A stretch of 64,000 nt of DNA from an uncultured Oscillibacter sp. (GTDB lineage: Bacteria > Bacillota > Clostridia > Oscillospirales > Oscillospiraceae). The position numbers and the translations under genes were made by a program. Positions within the stretch are counted from its first letter, which is position 1. The number at the start of each line of letters is the position of its first letter. Location of the stretch: the NCBI GenBank assembly GCA_910578935.1, contig CAJTSM010000002.1:112940-176939 (forward strand). Reading direction: 5' to 3'. Under the pieces are notes generated by a model. It did no database searches. It was not told where the DNA came from and saw only the letters and a program-made list of their open reading frames with translations. Below are positions 42,194-50,797 of the stretch, one piece after another.

Positions 42194-42300
42194 CAAACCG
42201 TTTCAAAATCCTGGGCAAAATCCGAGGTTTTTCCCCTATATCCTGTGCCCAGAGTCGAAAAAAGATGTTTCCGGCGGACACTGCCGGTTTTGGAGGAACT

Positions 42301-44292
42301 ATGGCGAACAAACAGGACTACGGCAACGACAGCATTTCCGCTTTAAAAGGCGCGGACCGGGTCCGGAAACGGCCCGGCGTCATTTTCGGCTCCGACGGCC
42401 TGGACGGCTGCGAGCACGCGGTATTTGAAATCCTCTCCAATTCCATCGACGAGGCCCGGGAGGGCCACGGAACGTTCATTACCGTCACGCACTTCCTGGA
42501 CCACAGCGTAGAGGTGGAGGACGCGGGCCGGGGCTGCCCGGTGGACTGGAACGAGAAGGAGCAGCGCTTCAACTGGGAGCTGGTCTTCTGCGAGCTCTAC
42601 GCCGGGGGCAAGTACGACAACGTCTCCGGGGACAACTACGAATTTTCCCTGGGGTTGAACGGACTGGGCTCCTGCGCCACCCAGTACGCCTCCCGCTATA
42701 TGGATGTCACCGTCTGGCGGGACGGGTTTGAATACCGCCTCCGCTTCGAGCGGGGGGAGATTGTGGGCGAGCTTCAGAAGACCCCCTTGCCCAAGTCCCA
42801 GGCCAAGAAGACCGGCACCCGGACAAGATGGCTTCCCGATCTGGATGTGTTTACCGACATCAACATTCCGGCGGAATACTTCTCCGATGTGATGAAGCGC
42901 CAGGCGGTGGTAAACGCCGGCGTCACCTTCCATTTCCGAAACGAGACGGAGGTGGGGAAGTTTGAGGAAACGGAGTTCGTCTATGAGAACGGCGTGGCGG
43001 ACTACGTGGCGGAACTGGCGGGGGAAACCAGCCTGACCTCCCCCGCCTTCTGGCAGGCGGAAAAAAGGGGCCGGGACCGGGAGGACAAGCCGGAATATAA
43101 GGTGAAGCTGTCGGCGGCCTTCTGCTTTTCCAACCGGGTGAACGTGGTGGAGCACTACCACAACTCCAGCTGGCTGGAGCACGGGGGAAGCCCTGAGAAA
43201 GCCAGCCGTTCCGCCTTCGTCTCCGCCATCGACAAGTATCTCCGGGACCAGGGAAAGTATCAGAAGAATGAGAGCAAGATCACCTGGGCGGACGTGGAGG
43301 ACTGCCTGATTCTGGTCACCAGCAACTTCTCCACCCAGACCAGTTACGAAAACCAGACGAAAAAGGCCATTACCAACAAGTTTGTTCAGGAGGCCATGAC
43401 GGAATTCCTCCGCTCCAACCTGGAGATCTACCTCATTGAGAATCACTTCGACGCGGAGAAGATCGCGGAGCAGGTGCTGCTGAACAAGCGGAGCCGGGAG
43501 AAGGCGGAGGAGGCCCGGCTGAGCATTAAGAAAAAGCTCTCGGGCAGCGTGGACATCGCCAACCGGGTGCAGAAATTCGTGGACTGCCGGACCAAGGACG
43601 TGGACCGCCGGGAGATTTATATTGTAGAGGGCGACTCGGCCCTTGGCAGCGTGAAGCTGGCCCGGGACTCGGAGTATCAAGGCATTATGCCCATCCGGGG
43701 CAAAATTTTGAACTGTCTGAAGGCGGACTACGCCCGGATTTTCAAGAGCGAGATCATCACGGACCTCATCAAGGTCCTGGGCTGCGGCGTGGAGGTCCAG
43801 AACAAACACGTGAAAGACGTGTCCTCCTTCGACCTGGGAAACCTCCGCTGGAGCAAAGTGGTGATCTGCACCGACGGCGACGTGGACGGCTTTCAGATCC
43901 GGACCTTGGTTCTGACCATGCTCTACCGCCTGACCCCCACGCTGATCCGGGAGGGGTATGTCTATATCGCGGAAACCCCGCTGTTTGAAATCAACTGTGG
44001 GGAGAAGACCTGGTTCGCCTACTCAGACAAGGAGAAGAACGACATCGTCCGGGAGCTGGAGGGGAAGAAATACAAGATTGACCGCTCCAAGGGCCTGGGC
44101 GAGAACGACCCGGACATGATGTGGCTGACCACCATGAACCCGGAAACCCGGCGTTTGATCCGGGTGATGCCGGAGGACGTGGAGCGGACGGCGGCGGTGT
44201 TTGACCTCCTCCTGGGGGACAACCTCCAGGGGCGGAAGGACCATATCGCGGAGAATGGGTATAAGTATTTGGAGATGGCGGATATTTCATGA
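42301..44292 (+). CDS. parE: DNA topoisomerase IV subunit B (ParE/GyrB type)
   Basis: 663 residues from the ATG at 42301 (TTTTGGAGGAACT). The GHKL ATPase domain shows VRKRPGVIFGSDGLDG, EILSNSIDEA (the Mg-binding Asn and catalytic Glu region), EDAGRGCPVDWN and SLGLNGLG. The Toprim part shows IVEGDSALGSVKLARD and ICTDGDVDG with metal-binding acids. The C-terminal RSKGLGENDP region matches the end of ParE/GyrB. With ParC it decatenates replicated chromosomes. The following RAYT start overlaps its stop (ATGA). Confidence 0.92.
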   Translation: MANKQDYGNDSISALKGADRVRKRPGVIFGSDGLDGCEHAVFEILSNSIDEAREGHGTFITVTHFLDHSVEVEDAGRGCPVDWNEKEQRFNWELVFCELYAGGKYDNVSGDNYEFSLGLNGLGSCATQYASRYMDVTVWRDGFEYRLRFERGEIVGELQKTPLPKSQAKKTGTRTRWLPDLDVFTDINIPAEYFSDVMKRQAVVNAGVTFHFRNETEVGKFEETEFVYENGVADYVAELAGETSLTSPAFWQAEKRGRDREDKPEYKVKLSAAFCFSNRVNVVEHYHNSSWLEHGGSPEKASRSAFVSAIDKYLRDQGKYQKNESKITWADVEDCLILVTSNFSTQTSYENQTKKAITNKFVQEAMTEFLRSNLEIYLIENHFDAEKIAEQVLLNKRSREKAEEARLSIKKKLSGSVDIANRVQKFVDCRTKDVDRREIYIVEGDSALGSVKLARDSEYQGIMPIRGKILNCLKADYARIFKSEIITDLIKVLGCGVEVQNKHVKDVSSFDLGNLRWSKVVICTDGDVDGFQIRTLVLTMLYRLTPTLIREGYVYIAETPLFEINCGEKTWFAYSDKEKNDIVRELEGKKYKIDRSKGLGENDPDMMWLTTMNPETRRLIRVMPEDVERTAAVFDLLLGDNLQGRKDHIAENGYKYLEMADIS

Positions 44293-44846
44293 ACGATTGG
44301 GTGCAGAGGAAGCCCCTTCGATTGCGGGGATACGATTACGGCAAGCCGGGGTATTATTTTGTGACGGTTTGCACGGCTGTGCGGGGGGAAACCATTCTTG
44401 CGGAAATTTCTCCTGAACCGCAAACCGTAGGGGCCGCCGCCCTCGGCGGCCCGTCCCCGATTTTTGCCGGGCCCGGCCTGAACGCTCCCGCCAATTGGAC
44501 CATCACATTAACGGATATCGGGAAGGTTGTAAGACAACATATAGAGAACATTAACACCACCTATGGTGAGCGGGCTGGAATTGATTGCTATGTCATCATG
44601 CCGGACCACGTCCATATCGTGGTATGGATTCATACCCTTGGGAACAGGCCGCCGAGGGCGGCGGCCCCTACGGTTACGTTGTCCGGAATCGTCAATGCGC
44701 TGAAGGGGCTGTCCAGCAAGAAAGCGGGATACCGCCTCTGGCAGAGAAGCTATTATGACCACATCATCCGCAGCCAAGAGGACCTGGAAGCCACCCGCCA
44801 ATACATCCTTGACAACCCCCAGAAATGGATATTAAGCAGGGAATAA
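44289..44846 (+). CDS. REP-associated tyrosine transposase (RAYT, Y1-type)
   Basis: 185 residues. The HUH endonuclease motif is H107-x-H109 in MPDHVHIVV, and the conserved Tyr is Y172 in RQYILDNPQKW. The opening RLRGYDYGKPGYYFVTVCT is the RAYT signature. It should nick single-stranded DNA at REP-type palindromes. It contains two copies of the window's REP sequence within its own reading frame (44427-44451 and 44645-44671 inverted), encoding TVGAAALGGPSP and RPPRAAAPTV in likely loop positions. Its ATG overlaps the parE stop (ATGA), so it is translationally coupled to a topoisomerase gene. No transposon ends flank it. Confidence 0.88.
   Translation: MNDWVQRKPLRLRGYDYGKPGYYFVTVCTAVRGETILAEISPEPQTVGAAALGGPSPIFAGPGLNAPANWTITLTDIGKVVRQHIENINTTYGERAGIDCYVIMPDHVHIVVWIHTLGNRPPRAAAPTVTLSGIVNALKGLSSKKAGYRLWQRSYYDHIIRSQEDLEATRQYILDNPQKWILSRE
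44427..44451 (+). repeat. REP-like unit inside the RAYT coding sequence, forward
   Basis: Begins GTAGGGGCCGCCGCCC and is self-complementary. It translates in frame as residues 47-55 of the transposase. Confidence 0.85.
44645..44671 (-). repeat. REP-like unit inside the RAYT coding sequence, reverse
   Basis: Exact reverse complement of the 44427 unit over 25 bases, and identical over 27 bases to the forward unit at 34655-34681. It translates as about residues 120-128. Confidence 0.85.
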
Positions 44847-44856
44847 CCGCCCCGGC

Positions 44857-45099
44857 CTATTCAAGCGTCAGTCCCCCGGCCCGCTGCCCCGCCATGAGCC
44901 GCAGGCCCAGTTGCAGCCCCAGGGCAAAGGAATTGGTGCCCCATAACATGCAGAGGTTCTCCAATTGATCTTTTAAAAACAGGGGATTCTCCGCGCGGCT
45001 GAGGGAGACAATGGACTGCTTGAGCTTGTCCGCCTCTTTCCCCGTCTGCATCAGGGGCAGGGCATAGTTGTCATAGAGCCATTCATAGGTTTCATTCAT
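44857..45099 (-). CDS. Small hypothetical protein (DUF6809-like) divergent from an XRE regulator
   Basis: 80 residues from the ATG at 45099 (GGGAGGATTCTAAT). It has an alpha-helical layout with LYDNYALPLMQTGKEADKLK at the start and a C-terminal FALGLQLGLRLMAG. The pattern resembles DUF6809, a small clostridial family of unknown function often next to phage-type repressors; the assignment is tentative. It is convergent with the RAYT gene (10-base gap) and divergent from the XRE gene at 45209. Confidence 0.65.
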   Translation of the reverse strand: MNETYEWLYDNYALPLMQTGKEADKLKQSIVSLSRAENPLFLKDQLENLCMLWGTNSFALGLQLGLRLMAGQRAGGLTLE

Positions 45100-45137
45100 A
45101 TTAGAATCCTCCCTCAAATCTTGATAAGAACATTGTA

Positions 45138-45179
45138 CCTGAATATAATCAGGAAGTCAACCTCCTGAATATTTTCAGG
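45138..45179. promoter_or_regulatory. Two CCTGA-N6-TCAGG operators before the 45209 XRE gene
   Basis: CCTGAATATAATCAGG (45138-45153) and CCTGAATATTTTCAGG (45164-45179), 26 bases centre to centre, in the divergent promoter region. Confidence 0.7.
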
Positions 45180-45208
45180 TATATGCCGATGTTGATAAGG
45201 GGCTCCCT

Positions 45209-45430
45209 ATGGAACACACAGAAAGAATCCTGAACATCTTGAAAGAGCGGAACATTGTTCCAAATCAAGTGGCAACCGCTATTGGCATTTCAGACAGCCT
45301 GTTCAGCAAATGGAAACTACGGCCTACCTCGAAAATCTCCTCTGAAATCCTTGTCTCCATTGCCGATTATCTGGATTGCTCCGTGGACTACCTCCTGGGC
45401 CGGACCGAGAATCCGGAAATGAATCAATAA
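45209..45430 (+). CDS. XRE-family helix-turn-helix regulator
   Basis: 73 residues, essentially a bare HTH: ERILNILKERNIVPNQVATA, the recognition region IGISDSLFSKWKLRPTSKIS, and the tail ISSEILVSIADYLDCSVDYLLGRTENP. The start sits near two CCTGA/TCAGG palindromes that are likely its operators. It lies between the topoisomerase genes parE and parC and only 16 bases before parC, so parC may be read from its transcript. Confidence 0.88.
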   Translation: MEHTERILNILKERNIVPNQVATAIGISDSLFSKWKLRPTSKISSEILVSIADYLDCSVDYLLGRTENPEMNQ

Positions 45431-45446
45431 TTAAAGGGGCAGAATC

Positions 45447-47699
45447 ATGCCAAAGAAGAAAACACCCGAAACCGGCAAGCCTAAAGCCGGCAACCCCAAC
45501 GTCTTAGGCCTTCACGCCGCGGTAGTGGAGCAGCCCATCACCGACACCCTGGAAACCAACTACATGCCCTACGCCATGAGCGTCATCGTCTCCCGGGCCA
45601 TCCCGGAGATCGACGGCTTCAAGCCCTCTCACCGCAAGCTCCTCTACACCATGTACAAGATGGGCCTTCTCACCGGGGCCCGGACCAAGTCCGCCAACAT
45701 CGTGGGCCAGACCATGCGGTTGAACCCCCACGGCGACGCCGCCATCTACGACACCATGGTCCGCCTCTCCCGGGGCTACGGGGCCCTGCTGACCCCCTTT
45801 GTGGACTCCAAGGGCAACTTCGGCAAGCACTACTCCCGGGATATGTCCTGCGCCGCCCCCCGGTACACGGAGGCGAAGCTGACAGCCATCTGCCAGGAGC
45901 TCTTCCGGGACATTGACAGCGACACGGTGGACTTCGTGGACAACTACGACAACACCATGAAGGAGCCCGCCCTGCTGCCCACCACCTTCCCCAACATCCT
46001 GGTTTCCGCCAACATGGGTATCGCCGTGGGCATGGCCTCCCAGTTCTGCGGCTTCAATTTGAAGGAGGTCTGCGACACGGCGGCGGCCTACCTCAAAAAT
46101 CCCAACTGTGACCTGCTGGAAACCCTGCTGGCCCCGGACTTTCCCACCGGCGGAGAGCTGATCTGCGACCGGGACGTACTGCGGGAAATCTACGAGACGG
46201 GCCGGGGCGGCGTGAAGGTCCGGGCCAAGTGGCGGTACGTGAAAGAGGAAAACCTCATCGAAATCACGGAGATCCCCTACTCCACCTCTACCGAGGCCAT
46301 TTTGGACAAGGTGGCGGAGCTTATCAAGGCCGGCAAGGCCAAGGAAATCGCCGACATGCGGGACGAGACGGACCTCTCCGGCCTCAAGCTCACCATCGAC
46401 TTGAAGCGTGGGGCGGACCCGGACAAGCTCATGGCCCGCCTCTTCAAGCAGACCCCCCTGGAGGACGCCTTTTCCTGCAACTTCAACGTGCTGATCGGGG
46501 GAATGCCGAAAGTGCTGGGAGTCCGGCAGATCCTGGAGGAGTGGACCGCCTGGCGGACGGAGTCCGTCCGGCGGCGGGTGTTCTTCGTCCTGGGGAAGCG
46601 GAGGGAAAAGCTCCATCTCCTCAAGGGCCTGAAGCGTATCCTGCTGGACATCGACAAGGCCATTAAAATCATCCGGGAGACGGAGGAGGAAGCCGAGGTC
46701 ATCCCCAATTTGATGATCGGCTTTGGCATCGACCGGGTTCAGGCGGAATACGTGGCGGAGATCAAGCTCCGCAACATCAATAAAGAGTACATCCTGAAGC
46801 GGGTGAGGGAAACCGAGGCCCTCCAGGACGAGATTGACGATCTGGAGGACATCCTCCAGGACCCCCGCCGGGTGAAGAAAATCATCCTGGAGGAGCTGAA
46901 GGAAGCGGCAAAGAAGTACGGCGAGCCCCGGCGCACCGCCATCGTCTACGCCCATGAGCTCCCGGACGTGGAGGAGGACGAGGGGCCGGAGGAGTACCCG
47001 GTCCACATCTTCCTCTCCAGGGAGGGTTATTTTAAGAAAATCACCCCTCAGAGCCTCCGGATGAGCGGAGCTCAGAAGTACAAGGAGGGGGACGGACTAC
47101 GGCAGAGCTTCGAGAGCACCAGCCGGGCGGAGGTCATGTTCTTCACCGACCGGTGCCAGGTTTACAAGACCCGCCTCAGCGAGTTTGACGATTCCAAGGC
47201 CAGCGTCCTGGGGGACTACCTCCCGGCAAAGCTGGGGATGGACGCCGGGGAGAGCGTCATCTTCATGGTCCTGCCCGGGGACTACTCCGGAGGCCTGCTC
47301 TTCTTCTTCGAGAACGGCAAGGCGGCGAGGGTGGAGATCAAGGCGTACCAGACCACTTCCAACCGGCGAAAGCTCACCGGGGCCTATTCGGATAAGTCCC
47401 CGCTGAAAGCGATCCTCCGGATCGACCGGGAGCAGGAGCTGGCGGTCACCTCCTCAGAGCCCCGCTGCCTGATCTTCCACACCGCTCTGCTGGCCCCCAA
47501 AACCACCCGCTCCACCCAGGGCGTGGCGGTGATGACTCTGAAACCCAAGTACCGCTTGGAGTCTGTCCGCCCTCTGGAGGAGACGGCGGTTAAGAATCAG
47601 AGCCGCTACCGGGTCCGGGCGGTTCCCGCCGCCGGCGCCCTGCTCCGGCAGGAGGACACGGAGGAGGTCCAGCTGGAACTGCCCGGCGGGGAACTCTGA
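45447..47699 (+). CDS. parC: DNA topoisomerase IV subunit A (ParC/GyrA type)
   Basis: 750 residues. The breakage-reunion domain shows NYMPYAMSVIVSRAIPEIDG, KPSHRKLLYTMYKMGL, and the catalytic Tyr Y140 in AAPRYTEAKL. The quinolone-resistance region is NPHGDAAIYDTMVRL. The C-terminal part is shorter than GyrA and lacks obvious GyrA-box QRRGGKG, favouring ParC. It pairs with parE, but 1.15 kb of transposase/small-ORF/XRE DNA separates the two. The ribosome site is AAAGGGGCAG. Confidence 0.93.
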   Translation: MPKKKTPETGKPKAGNPNVLGLHAAVVEQPITDTLETNYMPYAMSVIVSRAIPEIDGFKPSHRKLLYTMYKMGLLTGARTKSANIVGQTMRLNPHGDAAIYDTMVRLSRGYGALLTPFVDSKGNFGKHYSRDMSCAAPRYTEAKLTAICQELFRDIDSDTVDFVDNYDNTMKEPALLPTTFPNILVSANMGIAVGMASQFCGFNLKEVCDTAAAYLKNPNCDLLETLLAPDFPTGGELICDRDVLREIYETGRGGVKVRAKWRYVKEENLIEITEIPYSTSTEAILDKVAELIKAGKAKEIADMRDETDLSGLKLTIDLKRGADPDKLMARLFKQTPLEDAFSCNFNVLIGGMPKVLGVRQILEEWTAWRTESVRRRVFFVLGKRREKLHLLKGLKRILLDIDKAIKIIRETEEEAEVIPNLMIGFGIDRVQAEYVAEIKLRNINKEYILKRVRETEALQDEIDDLEDILQDPRRVKKIILEELKEAAKKYGEPRRTAIVYAHELPDVEEDEGPEEYPVHIFLSREGYFKKITPQSLRMSGAQKYKEGDGLRQSFESTSRAEVMFFTDRCQVYKTRLSEFDDSKASVLGDYLPAKLGMDAGESVIFMVLPGDYSGGLLFFFENGKAARVEIKAYQTTSNRRKLTGAYSDKSPLKAILRIDREQELAVTSSEPRCLIFHTALLAPKTTRSTQGVAVMTLKPKYRLESVRPLEETAVKNQSRYRVRAVPAAGALLRQEDTEEVQLELPGGEL

Positions 47700-47732
47700 T
47701 TCCCGAAAAACAAACGCGATAAGGAGGCGCCA

Positions 47733-48590
47733 ATGAAAGACCTGCTGAAAAGCTACGCCATTATCACGCTGGGCTCCGTGATCTACGCCCTGTCCTTCGA
47801 CTGGTTTGTGGCCCCCAACCAATTTGCCATGGGCGGCGTTACCGGCCTGGCTCAGATCGTTCATTTCTGGTTCCCCAGCCTTACTGTGGGCGTGGCGGCG
47901 GCGCTGATGAACATTCCCCTATTCCTCATCGGCTGGAAAAAAATCGGCGGGCATTTGCTGGTCAGCAGCCTCTATGCCACGATAGTGAGCAACGCGGCCA
48001 TCGACGTTTTGAATCTTCTTTTTGACTTCCAGCCCATGGACTCCATTCTGGCGGCCCTTTTCGGCGGCGGGGTCATGGGCGTGGGCCTGGGCCTGGTGTT
48101 CGCCCAGGGAGCCACTACCGGCGGAACGGACATCATCGCCAAACTGCTGAAGCTGAAATGGCCCTGGCTGCCCATCGGCAAGCTGGTGGTGATCCCGGAC
48201 GTGGCCGTCATGCTGCTGGTGGCGCTGACCTTCGGGCAGCTCAGCGCCATGCTGTACGGTTTCATCAAGCTTTACACGTTTTCCAAATCTATGGACGCCG
48301 TGCTTTACGGCACGGTGGATTCCCGGGTGGCCTACATTATTTCCGACCGCTGGCAGGAACTCTCCGGCATGCTCCTCCGGGACCAGCAGCGGGGCGTGAC
48401 GCTCTTGCAGGCCCAGGGCGCCTATACCGGGGAAGAAAAACGGGTGCTGATGATCGCCTTTAAGCAAAAGGAGATCGTGGATTTGAAGCGCCGGGTTTAT
48501 GAACTGGATCCCGGAGCCTTTTTAATCCTCTGCGATGCCCGGGACGTTCTTGGCAACGGATTTTCCGCCTACCGGCGGGACGAAATTTAG
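47733..48590 (+). CDS. YitT-family membrane protein with DUF2179 domain
   Basis: 285 residues. About five hydrophobic segments in the first 200 residues (SYAIITLGSVIYALSFDWFV, then NQFAMGGVTGLAQIVHFWFP) precede a C-terminal cytosolic DUF2179 domain (RGVTLLQAQGAYTGEEKRVL). This is the YitT/YqfU layout; the function is unknown, possibly small-molecule transport. The start has GGAGG. A short inverted repeat (AGTCTGTTTGGCAAACAGACT, 48591-48611) follows the stop. Confidence 0.9.
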   Translation: MKDLLKSYAIITLGSVIYALSFDWFVAPNQFAMGGVTGLAQIVHFWFPSLTVGVAAALMNIPLFLIGWKKIGGHLLVSSLYATIVSNAAIDVLNLLFDFQPMDSILAALFGGGVMGVGLGLVFAQGATTGGTDIIAKLLKLKWPWLPIGKLVVIPDVAVMLLVALTFGQLSAMLYGFIKLYTFSKSMDAVLYGTVDSRVAYIISDRWQELSGMLLRDQQRGVTLLQAQGAYTGEEKRVLMIAFKQKEIVDLKRRVYELDPGAFLILCDARDVLGNGFSAYRRDEI

Positions 48591-48636
48591 AGTCTGTTTG
48601 GCAAACAGACTCTGGAGATTTAAGGAGGTTTCCGTG

Positions 48637-49233
48637 ATGAAATTTGATGTTGTAAAGCAGAATCTGGAGAGCCGGGGCTACCTTGTCCGGGTCTTTTCCT
48701 CCGGCAAAGAGGCGGCGGATTATCTGGACGCCGCCATTGACGGCAAGTCCGTGGGGTTCGGCGGCTCCGCCACCTTGGACGCCCTGGGGCTTTATCAGCG
48801 GCTGGGAAGCCACAACAAAACCGTCTGGCATTGGAAATGGGAAGACCCCGCCGCCGCCCGGCGGGAGGCCATGTCTGCGGACGTGTACCTCACTTCCGTC
48901 AACGCCCTGGCCGAAACGGGGGAACTGGTCAATATTGACGGCGCGGGAAACCGGGCGGCCGCCACGCTGTTCGGCCACGAGAAAGTCTATTATGTCATTG
49001 GCCGGAACAAACTGGCTCCTGCCTACGACGGCGCCGTCCAGCGGGCCCGGAATGTCGCCGCTCCCCAACGAGCCCGTCAATTGGGGAAGAAAACCCCCTG
49101 CGCCGTGAAATGCGACCGCTGTTACGACTGCAAGAGTCCGGACCGCATCTGCCGGGGCCTGGTAACCCTGTGGGGACCCATGATGGGAATGGAGGCCGAA
49201 GTCCTGCTGGTGGACGAGGACCTGGGCCTGTAA
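48637..49233 (+). CDS. LUD-domain protein (LutC/YkgG-like)
   Basis: 198 residues from the ATG at 48637 (TAAGGAGGTTTCCGTG). The DUF162/LUD domain shows NLESRGYLVRVFSSGKEAAD, GGSATLDALGLYQRLGS, and VINGxG-like GTNxL equivalents (YYVIGRNKLAPAYDGAVQ). The C-terminal cysteine motif CAVKCDRCYDCKSPDRICR could hold an Fe-S or zinc site. LutC proteins act in L-lactate oxidation, but no lutA/lutB partner is nearby, so the substrate here is open. Confidence 0.85.
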   Translation: MKFDVVKQNLESRGYLVRVFSSGKEAADYLDAAIDGKSVGFGGSATLDALGLYQRLGSHNKTVWHWKWEDPAAARREAMSADVYLTSVNALAETGELVNIDGAGNRAAATLFGHEKVYYVIGRNKLAPAYDGAVQRARNVAAPQRARQLGKKTPCAVKCDRCYDCKSPDRICRGLVTLWGPMMGMEAEVLLVDEDLGL

Positions 49234-49400
49234 GCCGGGTACTTAACAAAATCCGCCGTTTCGCTTCTGCCTCTTTGCGGGGGCGGGCCTCTGTGCCCGC
49301 CCCTCCGGCGGGAGCCTGCGCAAGAGGGGCCGGAGCCGCGCCGGTTCGAGAGCGCCGCGCGAGTGAATCAAGGCTGAAAAGCAGGGGGAGGAGGTCCGCC

Positions 49401-50303
49401 ATGGGCCGGAACATACACAAACTGACCGCGCTGCTGCTGGCGCTGTGCCTGCTGACAGGGTGCTCCGCCCTTCTGGAGCGGACCTACTCCACCGCCGAAC
49501 CCCACAGCAGCAAATTCTGGGAGAGCGAAGCCGCCGGGACCCTTCGGGCGGAAAACCTACAGGATGTGGTAAACGATCTGCTACTGCTGGTGGGCCAGCA
49601 CCGGGAAACGGCCACGCTGCGGCTCTACGACTTTGAGAGCGACCTGGCCGTGGCCGACACGTTGGAACGGGCCGCCACAGAGGTTCAGCAGGAGACGCCT
49701 ATGGGCGCTTATGCCGTGGAATATATCACCACCTCCAGCCACGCCCAGAGGGGTTACTATGAGGTGGCGGTCCGCATCAGCTACCGCCGGACACCGGAAC
49801 AGCTTCAGGCGGTGGTGAACGCCACCAGCCCGGAGGCGCTTTACAGCCTCCTGGCCGGGGCCCTGGATGAGGAAAAGACAGAGCTGGCGGTCCGCATGGG
49901 CTATTGGGGAGAGGATGGCGGGACCCGGGTGGAAAACGCGATGCTTCAGCTCCGGGAGGAACGTGGTCTGACGGAAACGGTCCCCTGGGTGGTGAATTAT
50001 TATCCCGCCAGGGAGAATCCGGGTCTGGTGGAATTCCTGTTAGACCCGCCGGAACCGGAGGAGGGCGAGACGGACGGGACGGACGCAGAGGCGGCTTTCG
50101 GAGAAGACGGAGAGGCGCTTACCGGGACGGACGGAGAGACGCCTGCCGGAACGGATGAAGCGCCGGCCCTTGAGAGCGTTGAACCGCCGGAGAATGCCGG
50201 CGAGACGGGCGGCTCTCCGGAGGAACCGGCGGCGGACTCGAAGGAAAGCGAAGAAGAAACCGCCCCCCCTCCTCCGGCGGAGGAAGGCGCGGGAAAAAAT
50301 TAG
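49401..50303 (+). CDS. Hypothetical lipoprotein with acidic C-terminal tail
   Basis: 300 residues from the ATG at 49401. Lipoprotein signal MGRNIHKLTALLLALCLLTG followed by the lipobox Cys. A folded domain (about 30-210) shows SEAAGTLRAENLQDVVNDLL and PMGAYAVEYITTSSHAQRGYYEV. A long Glu/Pro/Gly-rich low-complexity tail ends PPPPAEEGAGKN. I recognise no family. The tail might bind wall polymers or cations. The 49234-49400 gap upstream contains degenerate REP-like sequence and no gene. Confidence 0.7.
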   Translation: MGRNIHKLTALLLALCLLTGCSALLERTYSTAEPHSSKFWESEAAGTLRAENLQDVVNDLLLLVGQHRETATLRLYDFESDLAVADTLERAATEVQQETPMGAYAVEYITTSSHAQRGYYEVAVRISYRRTPEQLQAVVNATSPEALYSLLAGALDEEKTELAVRMGYWGEDGGTRVENAMLQLREERGLTETVPWVVNYYPARENPGLVEFLLDPPEPEEGETDGTDAEAAFGEDGEALTGTDGETPAGTDEAPALESVEPPENAGETGGSPEEPAADSKESEEETAPPPPAEEGAGKN

Positions 50304-50322
50304 GGAATTTTCGCCGGAGGAC

Positions 50323-50351
50323 TTGACAACTGAGAAAAGCTCTGCTAGAAT
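50323..50351 (+). promoter_or_regulatory. Promoter of tRNA-Gly
   Basis: TTGACA (50323-50328), a 17-base spacer and TAGAAT (50346-50351), about 68 bases before the tRNA. Confidence 0.75.
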
Positions 50352-50418
50352 ACTCCTTGCTTGTGAGCAATGTGCGGCCGCTGCGGCTTTGCTGTTTACG
50401 GGCCGGCACACTTCGCAT

Positions 50419-50494
50419 GCGGGCATAGCTCATCTGGTAGAGCGCCACCTTGCCAAGGTGGAGGTAGCGAGTTCGAGCCTCGTTGCCCGCTCCA
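50419..50494 (+). tRNA. tRNA-Gly (anticodon GCC), CCA encoded
   Basis: Cloverleaf with acceptor GCGGGCA / TGCCCGC, anticodon stem CCACC / GGTGG around loop TTGCCAA (anticodon GCC), T-arm GGTTCGAGCC-like, discriminator T and an encoded CCA. Confidence 0.95.
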
Positions 50495-50499
50495 TATGA

Positions 50500-50535
50500 A
50501 AAAGCTCTAAGGTGATAAATCACCTTAGAGCTTTT
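50500..50535 (+). terminator. Terminator of tRNA-Gly
   Basis: Stem AAAAGCTCTAAGGTG / CACCTTAGAGCTTTT with a 6-base loop and a following T run. Confidence 0.85.
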
Positions 50536-50797
50536 TTCATGCTCCGGGCAAACGTTTCTTCTTACGCGTTCAACTGCGGGCCACTTTGCGGGACCGCGGT
50601 TATTTTTTTTAGAAAAAAGAGAGTTCCCGGCGTGCGCCTGGAAAGCGGTTTCTTGACGCGGTCGGAAAGGCTTTGTAAATTTTTTGGGTTCTCCTGAATT
50701 TTTTGTGGCGTCCTGCCGCCGCTTGTGTTATACTGTACGCTGTTAAATTACGCAATTTGCCCGCGGAGCCTTTTTTCCGGGGCTGAAGGAGGTTTTT

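Noticed and set aside
45209..45430. Toxin-antitoxin locus call for the XRE modules
   Set aside because: The small partners match no known toxin family by eye; kept only as a hypothesis in the findings.
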